Positions 12,255 through 24,888 of a stretch of DNA of 64,000 bases are shown here, piece by piece (the first letter of the stretch is position 1; each line of letters starts with the position of its first letter). The stretch is taken from contig JALJCO010013434.1 in assembly GCA_023101725.1 (NCBI GenBank), positions 310,001 to 374,000 of the forward strand, in the 5' to 3' direction. The notes beneath the pieces are model-generated. The model saw nothing but the letters and a program-made list of their open reading frames with translations. It searched no databases and was not told where the DNA came from. Source of the stretch: Atherinomorus stipes (Eukaryota > Chordata > Actinopteri > Atheriniformes > Atherinidae). The position numbers and the translations under genes were made by a program.

Positions 12255-13716
12255 CCAACAAGATCCTTTTTATTGACCAGTTATGAGCAGAAAAACAAGA
12301 AGTAACAGGCTGCATCAGTGATAGCTTCATACACCATAATAACTGACATTAACTTTGATATAAGGGTGACTTGCACTGAGCCAGAATGAAGATTTTGGAG
12401 AGATGCAACTTGAAAATATGCTACAAAAATGCTTTGACTATTCACACAACCCAAGCTGGGTTAACACAAAAGATATAAAATTAAGACCAATGAGAAGTTT
12501 CTTTAAATTGTGCAAATCAAATGCATCTACACATTAATTACAAAGGAAATATACAAACTATACACAAAGACCTCTATTGAAAGGTATTCAAAAATAAAAT
12601 GGGAAAAAAATAAACAGCTTGAAAGCTAACTACTTAGAACACACTTAGCTTTTTGTTATCTAGAAACAAAGTAACACTAAGGTTAGCTATTTATGTTTTG
12701 GCAATATTTATGTTTCATGATGACCATGGATATTAAGCATAATCAATGCAAGGGCATTTTTCTAAAAGAAGAGATTTTTTACTGTTTATCACAGATAGTA
12801 CATTCAGAGAGGAAAAAAAAAAGGACAGACGATGCAACCCTTCCTTGAACAAATGCAGGCAAAAGAAAAAAAAAAAAAACACAAAAACAAAAACACAACC
12901 CTGAGACACGAAATGGACAAAACTCATCGTCTGAAATAACATCTTGAAACAGATAAATATCTCCTTCAGCCCTGATGGGCCACATTCTCTCTCATGAGCT
13001 CGGACTTTTTTTAAGTTGTGGAAGAAAGTACAAATCTAGCTCACCAAAATTGAGGGAAGCCCAAGTCCAAATGCTAAAAATACAGACAGAGATTGTTTCT
13101 GTGCACTAAATCATACACTTCCAGAAATGTCTTCTCTCCCTCCGTACGCCTGGCTTCACAAGGGTCTAATTCAGCCCATCAGTTCAGTCCAAATAATTTA
13201 CACCTGAGTAAACGTGTCAGGAGCAGAGAGAAAGCACAACGAGAGGACAGCTTCACTTTATGTAAAACCACCAGCCAGTTAAACTGGTGGCGTACTGGTG
13301 AGATGATACATGTGTGATAGTGGGGAAGGTCATCTGAGCAGTGCAGGGCTGAGACAGTCACAGTAGCTTATTTGCCCCAGGAGGAGGAAAACGAGAGGTC
13401 TGCCTGTTTCCGAGCAGAGATGGCTGCGAGGGCCTTGCAGTGGGCATGGCAACGAGTTCCACTCAAACTGCAGGTCGCATGGGAAAGTTACACAAAGTAC
13501 GAGTAAACAGATGAGGTGGGAAGAGGCTGCAGACTCCCAGTCTCTGGGCTGTTTCCAGGCCATCGGATCTCTGCAGCTGAATATAATGTCCAATCGGGCT
13601 GGATGGAGCCACAATGAGAATACACAAACCCCCTTCCTCTTCATCTTCCTCCTCCTCCTCCTCCTTGGAGCCAGTGAAGGGAGACACATGCCCGCATACC
13701 AGACGCCGTAGCTCAT
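12255..13716 (-). other. Probable 3'UTR exon of the ENC1/KLHL25-type gene
   Basis: On the minus strand a strong acceptor (pyrimidine tract then CCCCAG) ends at 13717. An AATAAA signal lies at 12274-12269, followed by the likely cleavage site near 12250. The upstream partner is a good donor (CTG then GTGAGT, exon end 20846) only 28 bases after the ENC-type stop codon. A donor after the stop demands a downstream non-coding exon, and this is the best candidate I see. The exon would be about 1.46 kb, consistent with long ENC-family 3'UTRs. The joining is inference; another acceptor between 13.7 and 20.8 kb cannot be excluded. Confidence 0.42.
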
Positions 13717-16007
13717 CTGGGGAAAGAGACAGAGGGAGATTAATGTTTAGGTCCTGTGAACTGTGCTGTACAAGAAGCCTGTGTGAGCACTGGACACGTG
13801 ACTCAAGGAGTGGACATTCTCAGGGAATGGAGAGGAACGTGGAGACTTCAGCCCCTCATACTGCACATCAGCTTATCGCCATGCCACTTTGTCAGGCAAA
13901 CCCACATAGCATTAATAATGCCTCAGGATGGGGCATTATTTAACCAAAGTCCTCCTGGCATGTGGGATTAAGCTGCTCAAGCCATTTATGTTGCTAGGTA
14001 ATAAATATCTGAGCGTAGTGACAGAGAGGACCCCGCTGTGAAAATAAGCTTCTCTGGACTCGGATAAAACACGTATTCCAAAACCATCTGCTCATTTGTG
14101 TAATCCAGATATAGTTCTGACTGCATGAGGCTCTCATGGTTACATTTTTTTTTTCCTGAATTCTTGCATCTACAAGTAGCATTTTAACTACAAACACTGG
14201 AATGAGTTCTTTGGAATCTCTCATCTCTGGCTTTCTCTGCAACCTCAGATAACTCAGCATCTAATTTACCACGCCTGCTGTTATAGAGGAATGTTTCGCT
14301 GGATATTTGGGGGGTTGAAGAGTAACTGAAACATGTGTGCCTCTAATTTGCATGTTTTTGATGGTAACTCTTCTCTGGGTGCAGCACTGGGAGGAAGGGC
14401 GTTCACATTCAGGCTCTGCTGGGGGGTTTGTTTGGATAACCTAATGAGCTCTCGCCGCCATGGCCGACACCACAGAAGCCTTCGCCGTTGTGAATAAGGC
14501 GCCTGGAGCACGACAGCAGAGAAATGTACTGCAGGAACAAGCAGGAAGTTCAATTATGAAAAGCTGTGGTGGAAAAACACTTTCTGCTTTTTAATTTGAA
14601 GCTTTTTGGAACAACTGTGTTTGGTTGGAGTTACTGAAAGCATCTTGCAGGCAGCTTGGATGCAAAAGCATGCTTACACAACATAAAAGGTGAAAAATGT
14701 TGCTCATCTCCTCATCAGCTGAATCACCTGAAGGCAGAAACCAGCCGGGGCAGTTTCTCATTAAACATGTTGACTCCTCTGAGTTTCAGTAATATGACTT
14801 CTAAAAATTAATCTAGCCATCTCACTGCAGTGTTTGCGGATAAATACTTTTAATGATTTGTAATCCGGAATAATCTGAAGAAATTTATTTTAGTGCAGCT
14901 ACATTGAAAATTGAAATCATCATGCTGAAAACCCTGCAAACCGATGTGAACTTTAATCCTACGTGGCTGCTTTCAATGCACACACACACAAAAAAAACAA
15001 AAGCAGGTAAGTGCTGTGTTTACTCTTCTGGGGCGATTTGCAGAGGTGAGTAGGAAGTGTAATACAAGTTCTGACTCACCATTACACAACTGTATTCATG
15101 TAACACTTAATCACTTAAGGCAGATGTCCTGATCGTTTTCCTGCTTTGAAAGATACTCATCTGATTTTTGACCCACCGCACAAAGTTCATGGAACTAGTT
15201 TAAAAAAACAGAACTCATAAATCCCACTCCTTTATGATGCATAAGCAACATCGAGACACTGACAAGTCGATTACAACTAACAATGGCGTATATTTCTGTT
15301 GCAACTGTAGCATGATCTGCTTTACATTTGCATTCCCAAACAAGCATATTTCAGTGAGGAAAAGCTGAGCCAGCAGTCCTGCCTTTGTCCAAAGGTTACA
15401 AAAGCCACCTACCTGCACCAGTTACACACAATTACTATAAAAAAAAACTACTTAAAATGAACTTTCTCTTCTCTGCTGCTCTGCTGCTCTCATGTGTGCA
15501 CATGTTGACACCTTTTCCTACGAGTCGTAGCTTCATTATTCATGACCCATCTCCACTGTAGTGAGTGGGCTTTAACAGGCTGCACACATGATGTCAGGTC
15601 ACCAGCATGATCTGGACTTTGGTCAACATTGAACACAAAGTAGTAAAAACTGCTGGACAAAACACTCCAATAAATTCTCTTTACAGTTATTAGAAACTGG
15701 ATATGAAAAGGAAAAAAAAAGAAAACAGGCTCCCTCAGTGCCCACATGTCAATGCTGATCATATGCAACACTGAGCTGTATCTGTTCACCTTTCACCCAC
15801 ATTTCAGGCGGCAATCGTTTGAACGGACTCAGATTTTCTGATTTGCATTGAAACTTTCTATCCAAGTGTGGATCACTCTTTAGAATAATTTTACTCACTC
15901 TCACTTTAGAACAACAACCCTGACACCCTCTGCATGGATGCCCTGTCTGCCAAACAGATGGGCTGGGACTATGAGGTGATTTGATCTGGCTCTGTGCGGT
16001 TTAACTT

Positions 16008-16042
<35 letters not shown>

Positions 16043-19000
16043 AGCAATTAAACTGTATTCTAATTTTAAAGACAAGGTCACATTTATCAAAAGAACACCT
16101 GCTTTCTTTTCTGCCTTTTTCCCACCACAGATCACATCTGCGTCACCTTCAAGCCCAATTACCCTTAAAGATCCAAACCAAAAGCCACGTCATCTCTCTT
16201 TAATTGTCCCTTGTGGGCAACAAAGCTTCCGCCATGTTTACTAATGACCAACTACAATTAAACTATACTGACCGGCACACCTCACAAGTTGCTGAATTTA
16301 CATGAGTTTAAATCATTTTCAGGGGCACATGGAGGACTCTACAGTGAGGTTGGAGCCATCTTGGTGCAGCTCTGAAGAATAATGAGGCTTGGATGGACAA
16401 ATCCTTGCAGAAACTCCAGTTCAAGGCTGGAACAAAGAGCGACTATGTGACTGAATGAGCACCACTTCAGTCGATCTTCAGCAAATATTGCGTAATTCAG
16501 ATTAATTACCACACAGACACCCGCTCCTTCCCATCCCAGCTGGCTGTCTGAAAAGGTCCCAGTAACTGTATGACAGCTCATCTCTTTTTAAGGGTGTAAT
16601 CAAATTAGTCCTGGCGATTATTCAGCCATTTTAAGCATCGCCTTTCCTTCTCCCTTTTTTGCTGCACTCGGCACGGAGAAAAGGCCAATAAAAACTCCAT
16701 TAGGTTTATGCAAATTTAAGCAGCCGTGCTGAGGGATGTAATGTGGCAAACTGATTACTCAAGGGAATGAAGATGAAGAGTGTGCGTGCACGTGCTATCC
16801 CAAGCTATATGTGTGTGTGTGGTGTCTGAGCTAAGGTGGGGATGGGATGGGGTAGGTTGTTGTACACAGATGCCACAATAAAACCCTCATTCAGTTTGTG
16901 TTCCTGGTGGCCCTCACAGCGAGGCATTAATAAAACATTAGTATTGAGTGACTGGGGCCTCTGCACTCCTCCTCCCTGATCCTGGCGTGACCTTTTCATT
17001 TTACAGCAGCTGTCTGGGGATACAACGAGCCCGCCAAAGAGTCCCCCTGTGGCCCCTGACCCCTCCAGGTGTACCCTATCACACAGAGCCGTGCCCACCT
17101 CATAAGAGCTTCGGTTAAAGCTGTTAAAAAGGGTGAAGGCTGCTTATGTCTGTGGTGTGTGGTTTTTTTTTTTTCTTTTTTAGGCAAGGGAGGGGATTTG
17201 TTAGAGGGGAGGAATGAGATGAGGAGGAGGGGTAAGGAGGGGACAAAGGCTCAAACATGGATAGCAGGCATTTTGAGGCCGTTATAGTTCAGTGTTTAAG
17301 GGGCGACTGAGTGCTAAACTTTTGCAAGGATCTCCAGTTACATCCTGTCTGCTTGTCTGGTACCAACAACTGACCAAACCAAACCCTGATGCTGCACCAT
17401 GAAAAGTCCTAACAATGGCTGCAAGGGCTGATGAAAAATGAATTATGTTTTAGCTTTTAAGCCAGTCTGTGAAAGTTAATAAGCTCCATCTAGACCACAA
17501 CAAATATAAACGTTACTGTTTTAAATCATACAAATCCATTTCCATCGTCAGTGGGCTCTGGCTCGGCCCTCAAGGCTGCGGTTTAGTCACATCTGGTGGA
17601 AATGCAAAAAGGGCAACTAACTACAGTAGGTGGTGACAAAAAGAGCAGAGGGCCTGGTAATCCCATACAGGCAACAGTGACAAATCTTTACTAATGGGAA
17701 TGCAGGCCACACCTTCATTCCTCTCAAATTAGAGTAAGGTTGGCTGGCTCTTTAAAGAGCAGGCGATGCCAGTAATGTGTGTGTGAGGGTAGTAAGAGTG
17801 GAAAACAAGTGGTTTTACAACTGCGTAAAAACCTACAATAATACTAGTGAATACTTGAACAGCTGACTGGTGGTTTTCAGCAGCAGCAACACTAAAAGGG
17901 GGAAGGGAACACATCAACACACACTTGCTCTCCTCTCTAACCCCAGCTGAAAGTTGACAGCCTCGGGAGCAATGTATTTTTAGGCAGGCGTTAGTCCCGG
18001 CTGCCAAACGGTGTAAAATATAGCTTTGCTTCTGCTGGTCTTACTCACGCTCCACTTTATCTCCTCTTCTATGAGTGTCTTAGTCTTTATATTCCAATGG
18101 GGACTAAAGCTGACAGGACACCAACAGATTACGACCCCCCCGTCACTCATTAGAGTCCAGCTCAGATTGCTTTCAAAGTTAAGACTTGAGAAATCATCAT
18201 GTCATAAGGAGAATCTGAACAAATGTGTGTGTTTATTGTTGTTCTGACACTTGGGTACTTCACCCCCCCTCTGATCCCATCTCGGCTGAAAAAGAGGCAA
18301 CCAGCGTCACGGCAGGAAGTCTGCTTGATGAGCTGGAAACCTGAACTTTTTCCATCCCTACTGTAATTAAACATGAAGGCAGTGGGCTGGTGGCTACGTA
18401 AGAGCGAGAATTCATAAAGATGTGGTGCCTTGATCTCTCACAGTCAGCCCGGCTGTCTCCATCTTGGCACCAAAAACCCTCAGCTACCATGGTTACAGCA
18501 GCCCATACCAGCAGCCTCATAATGCTAAGCCCCCAGCTCCATCATCTCCAGCTGTTTACTGTAGACACAAGCCACACATAAGCTCTCTGCTGCTCACTTG
18601 CTTCCCCCTAAACTCCTTGCCATAAAAAGACTGTTTTGAGTCAGATGGAAAATAACAAGATGTGAAGAGAACCTTAAACATTCTTCCTTTAAAGAAGAAA
18701 AGGGGGGAAAAAAAACCACATGGATGCATTATCTCATTATATTGAGCAGAATTAAACCGCAGTGTGAGGTTTCATGACTCTAAAATATAAAACACCAAAA
18801 GCAATAAAGAGATACAGTAGTCTTGTTCTTTTACTGCAAATCGGTCATATTGAACGGTTTTCCAAGGCTTGCATCAGTGCTTTAATCACATCACAGGAAA
18901 GACCTCATGCCATGAAACTTTAAACTCCTTCTACAACCACAGGGCACGTGTAAAAACAACCAGCAAAGCTCCCAAATGCCTCCCCAAAATAAGCTTCCTC

Positions 19001-19794
19001 TTCCCACTTCAGCTACCAGCCGCCTCCTTCCTATCCTTGTGCAAAACGCTGAGAAACACCTCAGGGAAATCTCTTATCTAACAAGAAACTGTGAAAACAG
19101 CCACCTGTCCTTCCTTCAGGCAGATTGAGCCTGGCAGTTTTTAAGTGGTTTGGCATGATGCACGTCAGTAAATCACATTTTCATAATGATACGGTTCCCC
19201 CTCCTTCTCTAATGTTTCTGAATTCCTGATAAGATTACCGAGCTGACGTCGTTTCCTTTGAACAGATTGCTCTGTCAACTTATTTGTTACTGATAAAGTC
19301 CTATTGTAAGCCTGTAATTGGATAATATATTATTATTTTTTCAAGGACAGAGTTAATGACGTATGGAAATCTGTCCGGAGGATTTTCTGGAGAAATAGAC
19401 TTGTAATCCCAAATATAAGCCAAGAAAGGGTATATTTTAAGCTTAACATGACACATCCTCTTCTCCAATTTACACCTGGTTTAAGGATCGTCTCATGTCA
19501 GACCCTGCAGAGCATCCTGCCCACTTGCCTTTTGGCACTGCAAGCACAGGCCTGAGCCGCCTGCCTCTCCACCTCGCTGCTGTCAGTGATGGAGGCCTCA
19601 CGTTGGAGCGCTGGCTTTGTAATTATCAGCACCGCTGACATTCCTCCTGCTCTCTAAACTAAACCATGTTTATCCAACACACAGCAACTAGCTAATGTAT
19701 AACCACGGTAACCACTAGCAACCGTGACAACAGTGTGGGCTTTGAAGTGGCCACCTCTGGTTCAAAGTGTCACTCACCTGGTAGCTATGCAAGA
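13717..19794. other. Non-coding stretch, probably the ENC-type gene's 3'UTR intron
   Basis: No coding exon is supported. It holds an A30 homopolymer (about 16011-16040) and a T/A-rich, POU/homeobox-site-like patch at about 16680-16730 (TTATGCAAATTTAAGCAG). If the 3'UTR model is right, this is intron sequence of the gene to its right. Confidence 0.4.
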
Positions 19795-20745
19795 ATGGCT
19801 TCATTCACACCACAGATAAATGCGACCTGAATCCGATCTTTTCGCTCAAATGTGACTCATATCCGATCTGCTTCTGACCGTGTGAACAGCACAAGTTCCA
19901 TTGAATCTGACATTCTCGGATCGGATTCCGGCCACTTTCAAATGTGGCATTGAATCGGATACATATCTGATCTGTGTCGAAGCAACCGAAGTCTGTACGG
20001 ACATGTCTCATCCATACGACCTCTTCTGTGAGACCAAGACAGACGCGCTTATTCATACACCAGAGGAGACGGACACAGGTTTAAATAATGGACTAAACAG
20101 TTAAATCATATTTTTTCTGGCTCTGATTGCACATCAACCTGGAAACTAATATGGCAGCTCAGTGTGTGAATGTGAGTGAGAGGGTGAGCAAGCACGGCGG
20201 AGGTGTGCTGCTGTGGACGAGGCCAGAAGAGGTGTGTGTGAAATGCATCCGGCAAAGAAAGAAAAATTGTCCGCAGCAGGTAGAGAGAAGAAAAGCAGAT
20301 GATAATAAATGCGCAGCATTTAAACCTGCTTCTCCAGCATAACAGCTGCTGCAGGTGCAGAGTAAAGTCTGGGAGTTAGAGCTGAAGGAAAAGTCACTTC
20401 AAGGAGACGAAGAAACACTTGTGTTTCCACGATTTTCTGGATCCCCCACCCTGTGCGCTGTCAGTAGGCCAATCAGCTGATCACGTTGATTGCTTTCAAC
20501 GTGAGCCGCAAATGTCGGTAACCTCCAGTTTGTTTGCATTGGTTTCCATGAACATGATGTCATACGTGCGTGATGTCATTCGTATTCAACTGAGCGTGCG
20601 TGTCACTTCAGAAGTGTCAGCTGCTCATATCGCAGTTGGTGGAGAGGCCATATTTAGAAATGTTATGTGAAAACCCACGCAAAAAGATCGGATCTGACAA
20701 CAAAAATCGTAATTGAGCGTCAAGACCTGAACGCAGCCAATGTGT
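19795..20745. mobile_element. Probable non-autonomous DNA transposon with 'CCGATC' sub-terminal repeats
   Basis: The left end reads TGGCTTCATTCACACC and the reverse complement of the right end reads TGGCTGCGTTCAGGTC. Both are followed within about 50 bases by the same string, CCGATCTTTT. The motif ATCCGATC or GATCGGAT recurs five or more times near the two ends in both orientations, which is typical of sub-terminal transposase sites. No coding frame and no clear target duplication were seen. Confidence 0.5.
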
Positions 20746-20873
20746 TATAAGTTAATTTAAAAACACACACTCCTTTAAAGATTGTTTCCACACATCATCT
20801 GACAATATTAAACATTTTGTTTGTTAATTCAAGGAAATCACTCACCAGGAAGCCGGCGGGATTCGGTCCGTCT

Positions 20874-22722
20874 CTATGCTGGGAGGTACTTCCATGTGCT
20901 GACGAAGGCAGTGGGAATGAGGGAATAGGGCACACTGGTCACACTGTCCCAGGAGTCTGATGATGGATCGTAACAGTCCAGTGTCTTACACCTCTGCGCT
21001 CCAAAGTACCCCCCAACCACATATAGTCTGTTTCCTGATGCCACAGCGTGACAGCTGATCCGTTTCGCTGTCACGTCGCCAAACTTTGACCACTGGAACG
21101 TCTCGCTGTTGAACCTGTACGCTGAGCTGGCCGAGAATTCTGTGTCGCCTCCAATCACGACCACGTGGTTGCCGACCACGGCCGCTGCCGTGTACCGCCA
21201 CAGCTGCGGACAAGCAGCTGGTACCGACCATCGATTCTGGCAGGGGTCAAAGCACTGCACCTTGGGATATTTTTCTCTGTTGACGCTGGTGCCCCCAAAA
21301 GCAAAGAGTTTGTTTTTGGCACCAACGACGGCAGCGTTGCTCACTCCTTCTCTGAGCGGAGCCACCAGCGTCCACTTGTTGGTCTGTGGGTCGTACTGCT
21401 CCACCTGTTTGAGAGAGACAGACGGAGAGGCGGGGAAGGATCCTGTGAGAGACGTGTGTCCTCCCACGACGTACAGCATGTGGTCGAGCTCTGCAGAACC
21501 GTGTCCAAATCTGGCGACCAGCATGGGCGCCGCTTTGGACCACTCGTCGTGTAACGTGTCATAGACCCAGACATCTTTGGAGGCTCCGTTCTCAGAGCCA
21601 CGGCCTCCGGTAACATAAACCTAAAGCACAAAGAATCAAATCAGAAAATGCGAGGATCCCCTAAACATTTAGTGAAAAGCAGACACGTCACACACTTACC
21701 TTGCAGCCTATAGCACAGGCACTGCACTCTTTCCTGGGGCTGGGGATGTCGGTTTTTGGTGTGATCTCCTTGGTCTTGTTATCGATCATGTAGACTTTAT
21801 CACACATGAAAGTCTGTCCTCCCAGCAGCAGCAGGGCCTGGCTGACTTTTCTGGGCCGTGCACAGAATCCTGTCACAATGCCGTCATTCTGAAGGATCCT
21901 CATCTTACACCGCACAGCGTCTTCAACGATCTCCCGCCCCACCTTGTGGCACATCACAAGCTCCTCCGAAGCAACGTTCTTCAGCAGGTAGGACTCCGGC
22001 AGCAGCGCCAGGCGAACACAGCGCAGCAACTCAGGCAGCTCATTGTGCCGCCGCTCCATATCCGCTTTGACCCAGTCGATAACAGCCTCGTACACCAGGC
22101 TCTCATCCTCCACCTCCAGTTCTTCACTAAGAATTAACTCTTGAACTTTGTCTCTGGGCAAGCTGAGAAAGTCTTCTGTCCTGAAGAGAGTAGCAAAGTT
22201 TGCCAGGCACATCCTCCACGACAGCTCGTACAGTCTCTGGCACTGGTGGGCGTCTGACAGCAGCATCATCCCCAGACAGTTAGACGGATGCAGGTTCTTC
22301 TCTAGAAACTCTGCTGCTGCATCTCTGATGTCGTGAAACTGAAGCATGTCTCCAGCTTCAAGGAGCGACTCTGCGTTTTCCTCATTGATGATGACTCTGG
22401 CAGAGTATGCATAATCGAGCAAGAGCTCCAGCACCTCTGGGTGGAGAGAGTCATGGAAGTTGACATCAGCATCGCGGCTTTCCCTGAGCCCACCGCTGAA
22501 CATGGCCTCAAAATAACGGCTGCATGAGGCCAGGACGGCTCGGTGGCAGGGGAAAGAGCGGTTGCCGGCTTTCAGCACGACATCGGTGAAGACTTTTCGT
22601 TTGCGCAGCAGGTTGAGTTGAGTCAGCAAGCTGTCGGCGTGGGACGTCTTGTGGAAGAGTTGGATATTCATGGAGCCAGAGCTTGAGCGAGACTTTCTGT
22701 TTTCGTGGTTGCTGACAGACAT
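20874..22722 (-). CDS. ENC1/KLHL25-type BTB-BACK-Kelch protein (fish ENC paralogue)
   Basis: Two coding exons, 22722-21700 and 21620-20874, join in frame at ...IGCK|VYVTGG and give 589 aa, the length I recall for ENC1 and KLHL25. The start is the ATG of MSVSNHENRKSRSSSGSMN, the family's diagnostic N terminus. The BTB domain (about 25-140) contains FPCHRAVLASCSRYFEAMF, the BACK domain (about 145-255) contains NCLGMMLLSDAHQC, and six Kelch repeats (about 300-580) carry GG doublets (LLGGQTF, YVVGGH, FAFGGT, VIGGDTE, YVVGGYF). Family role: substrate adaptor for CUL3 ubiquitin ligases and actin-associated protein in neural tissue; KLHL25 targets 4E-BP1 and ACLY. Residues mix ENC1-like and KLHL25-like states, so I cannot pick the exact paralogue (enc1, enc3 or klhl25). 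No defects were seen. Confidence 0.93.
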
Positions 22723-23884
22723 CTTGACTTCGACCTGGCAGCAGGAAACAGCAGAGGAGACACTGTTTTACACCACTGATAGACTTTTATAAGAGCTGGA
22801 CAGCAGGATGGATATCATAAAAGGTCATGCATGCAACTTTTATGTGAACACAACCATAAACACTCCTCCTATGTTATGATTAAACCAAATAAAACACGAT
22901 CAGTACAACGGAAATGAACTTCAGACTTGGCTAGATCAAAGGAGATCAGATAGGGAGCATTCTAACCGAGAGCCAATGAGTGCACACTGTGTGCCACAGA
23001 GATTTACACCAATCAATAAACCAACTGTCTGTAAAGACAGCTTTCTGTGAGCAATTTTAAATACAGAAGCAACACCTGGGTGTGTTGTCCTAAATCACAT
23101 CCCCCCCCTATAAACATTTCAGGTCTGTGAGTCACTTCAAACTAAAGAAAGAGCCAATAAATTCCTACCAGCTTCCTCTGTTCCTCAGCTGGCTCATACA
23201 AGATGGTGCCACAGGCAAAGCTTTCAAGCCCACAAATGATGTGACACCTCGAACCAGCTGCTTAAGGATAAAAATTATGTAACCTCACTGCAACAGATCA
23301 AAACAAAATCCCTCTTCTGATCATCCATACAGGTCCTGGGCAGACTTGCTGCTGCCACACTGAGTGGGTGGATGTGTTATAATATGATTTAAATTATGGA
23401 TTCAAATTGAGGGATGATGTAAGGAGCTATGAAGACATGCCACCGTATCTTTAGGATTATCTGTGGGAATAGTCGAAGCATGGCTCAGGAGTTAACAAAG
23501 ACGGCTTCTGCTTGAAAACGACCAAATAAATATCTTCCGCTTTAAAGCTCCTATTGTTTCATAGCAGATATATTTAAGTCGGCTATTCAGTCCAGCTGAA
23601 AGGGAGGGCGATGGACTTCCGTGGAGAGACTCAGCGTGAAATCCAATTCGTTTTGTGCAGTAAATGTGAAACTCTGGTCAGCATTTTCAGCATGCGCTCA
23701 ACTTTCCTCCCAAGTTAGCAGCAGCCGGAAAACATCCAGGCTGCAGCTACAAACATCCGACTTCAAAAGAACTCTGACTTACAGCCTGACACCAAACTCC
23801 TCACATTTAACAAGTTAGAAAACAAAAGACACGCACAAATGTTCACGCTCGCTAACTTAGGAGGATTATGCGTCTAGTGTTTAC
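22723..23884 (-). other. First intron of the ENC-type gene
   Basis: Lies between the donor after 23885 (CAAG then GTAAAC on the minus strand) and the acceptor before 22734 (GCTGCCAG). The coding exon therefore carries only about 11 bases of 5'UTR before the ATG at 22722. Nothing else was recognised inside. Confidence 0.6.
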
Positions 23885-24240
23885 CTTGATAGGAGCAGGG
23901 CCGATCCGGATTCCTTTATCTTGGCTACAACTTGATCCGTCGCTGATTTGTTTGAAGTTGCGCCGCAGTTTAGACAAATCCTCTTTTGGAGTTTAAAACT
24001 GTATCATGTCCTAAACAGCGCGGAAGCGGGAGAGCCATCTGTCTATCCTCAAACTTTTGGTTTGTCCGCGCAGGAACAATGTGGAAACTTAGAAGCTCGG
24101 TGAGCCACAGTTGAAGCCACGCAGCCTGCGAGTCTGAGCCGAGAGGACGAGCCGAGGCAGCGGTGGTGTTCACGCTGACCCCGCCCACTCCTGCTGCTGC
24201 CGACCAATCAGATGCGTCCTCACCGGAACGCGTTTGTCTC
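23885..24240 (-). promoter_or_regulatory. CpG-rich promoter and 5'UTR exon of the ENC-type gene
   Basis: A local CpG-dense patch (for example GCGCGGAAGCGGG, GAGCCGAGAGGACGAGCCGAGG and the CCGCCC box at about 24180) interrupts AT-rich surroundings. On the minus strand it ends in a good donor at 23885. This fits a TATA-less promoter with a non-coding first exon. The transcription start was not located. Confidence 0.6.
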
Positions 24241-24787
24241 TTCTCAGTTTTAACTCGGATCAGTGTCCTTATTGTCGCAAATCACTGCAATAAATCATCC
24301 CAAAACACCTGCTCCTCTGTTTCCCACTGGCTTACCACTTGAATTTTACTTTCTCATGAACGTTCATACAGAAGAAAACCGTAGTGCAAAAATGAAGAGT
24401 TTAAAGAGGCGGTAAAGAAATCCCTCATTTAAAACTGAAAAATGTGTAATTCATCTTTAGTTTTTATTAGTAATCTGTTTTATGTGAATGGTAAACTTCT
24501 TTTTTCTTTTCCTTTTTTTTTTGTACAGCGTGTTTTCATTTTCTACAGTCAAAGCTCTATTTGGGCCAGTTATAAAGCCAACACTGTCAACACTGAGCTG
24601 CTCTGTTGAAACAATTATAATTATTTTATCTACCCATTTCGACAATAAATTTGACTGATATGTGCTCATTTTCCCCTGATGATTGTGAAGTATGCTGTAT
24701 ATAAACAAGACTTTATAACATTGTTATTATTTTTGCTACAGTAGGCAACACCAGAAGCACATTTGCAATGATGACACACAACAGACC

Positions 24788-24888
24788 ATTCATCCATCCA
24801 TCCATCCACCCATCCATCCATCCATCCATCCATCCATCCATCCATCCATCCATCCATCCATCCATCCATCCATCCATCCATCCATCCG
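24788..24888. repeat. (CCAT)n / (ATGG)n tetranucleotide microsatellite
   Basis: About 24 copies of CATC/CCAT with a single early CACC variant. Such tracts are often the tail of the fish SINE/LINE family seen at 52.6 kb, but no SINE body is recognisable beside this one. Confidence 0.93.

Noticed and set aside
13330..13716. 128-codon minus-strand frame with an arginine-rich patch (RRRRRRKMKRK)
   Set aside because: The basic patch is the translation of a CCT/AGG simple repeat. The frame coincides with the inferred 3'UTR exon, so it is not treated as coding.
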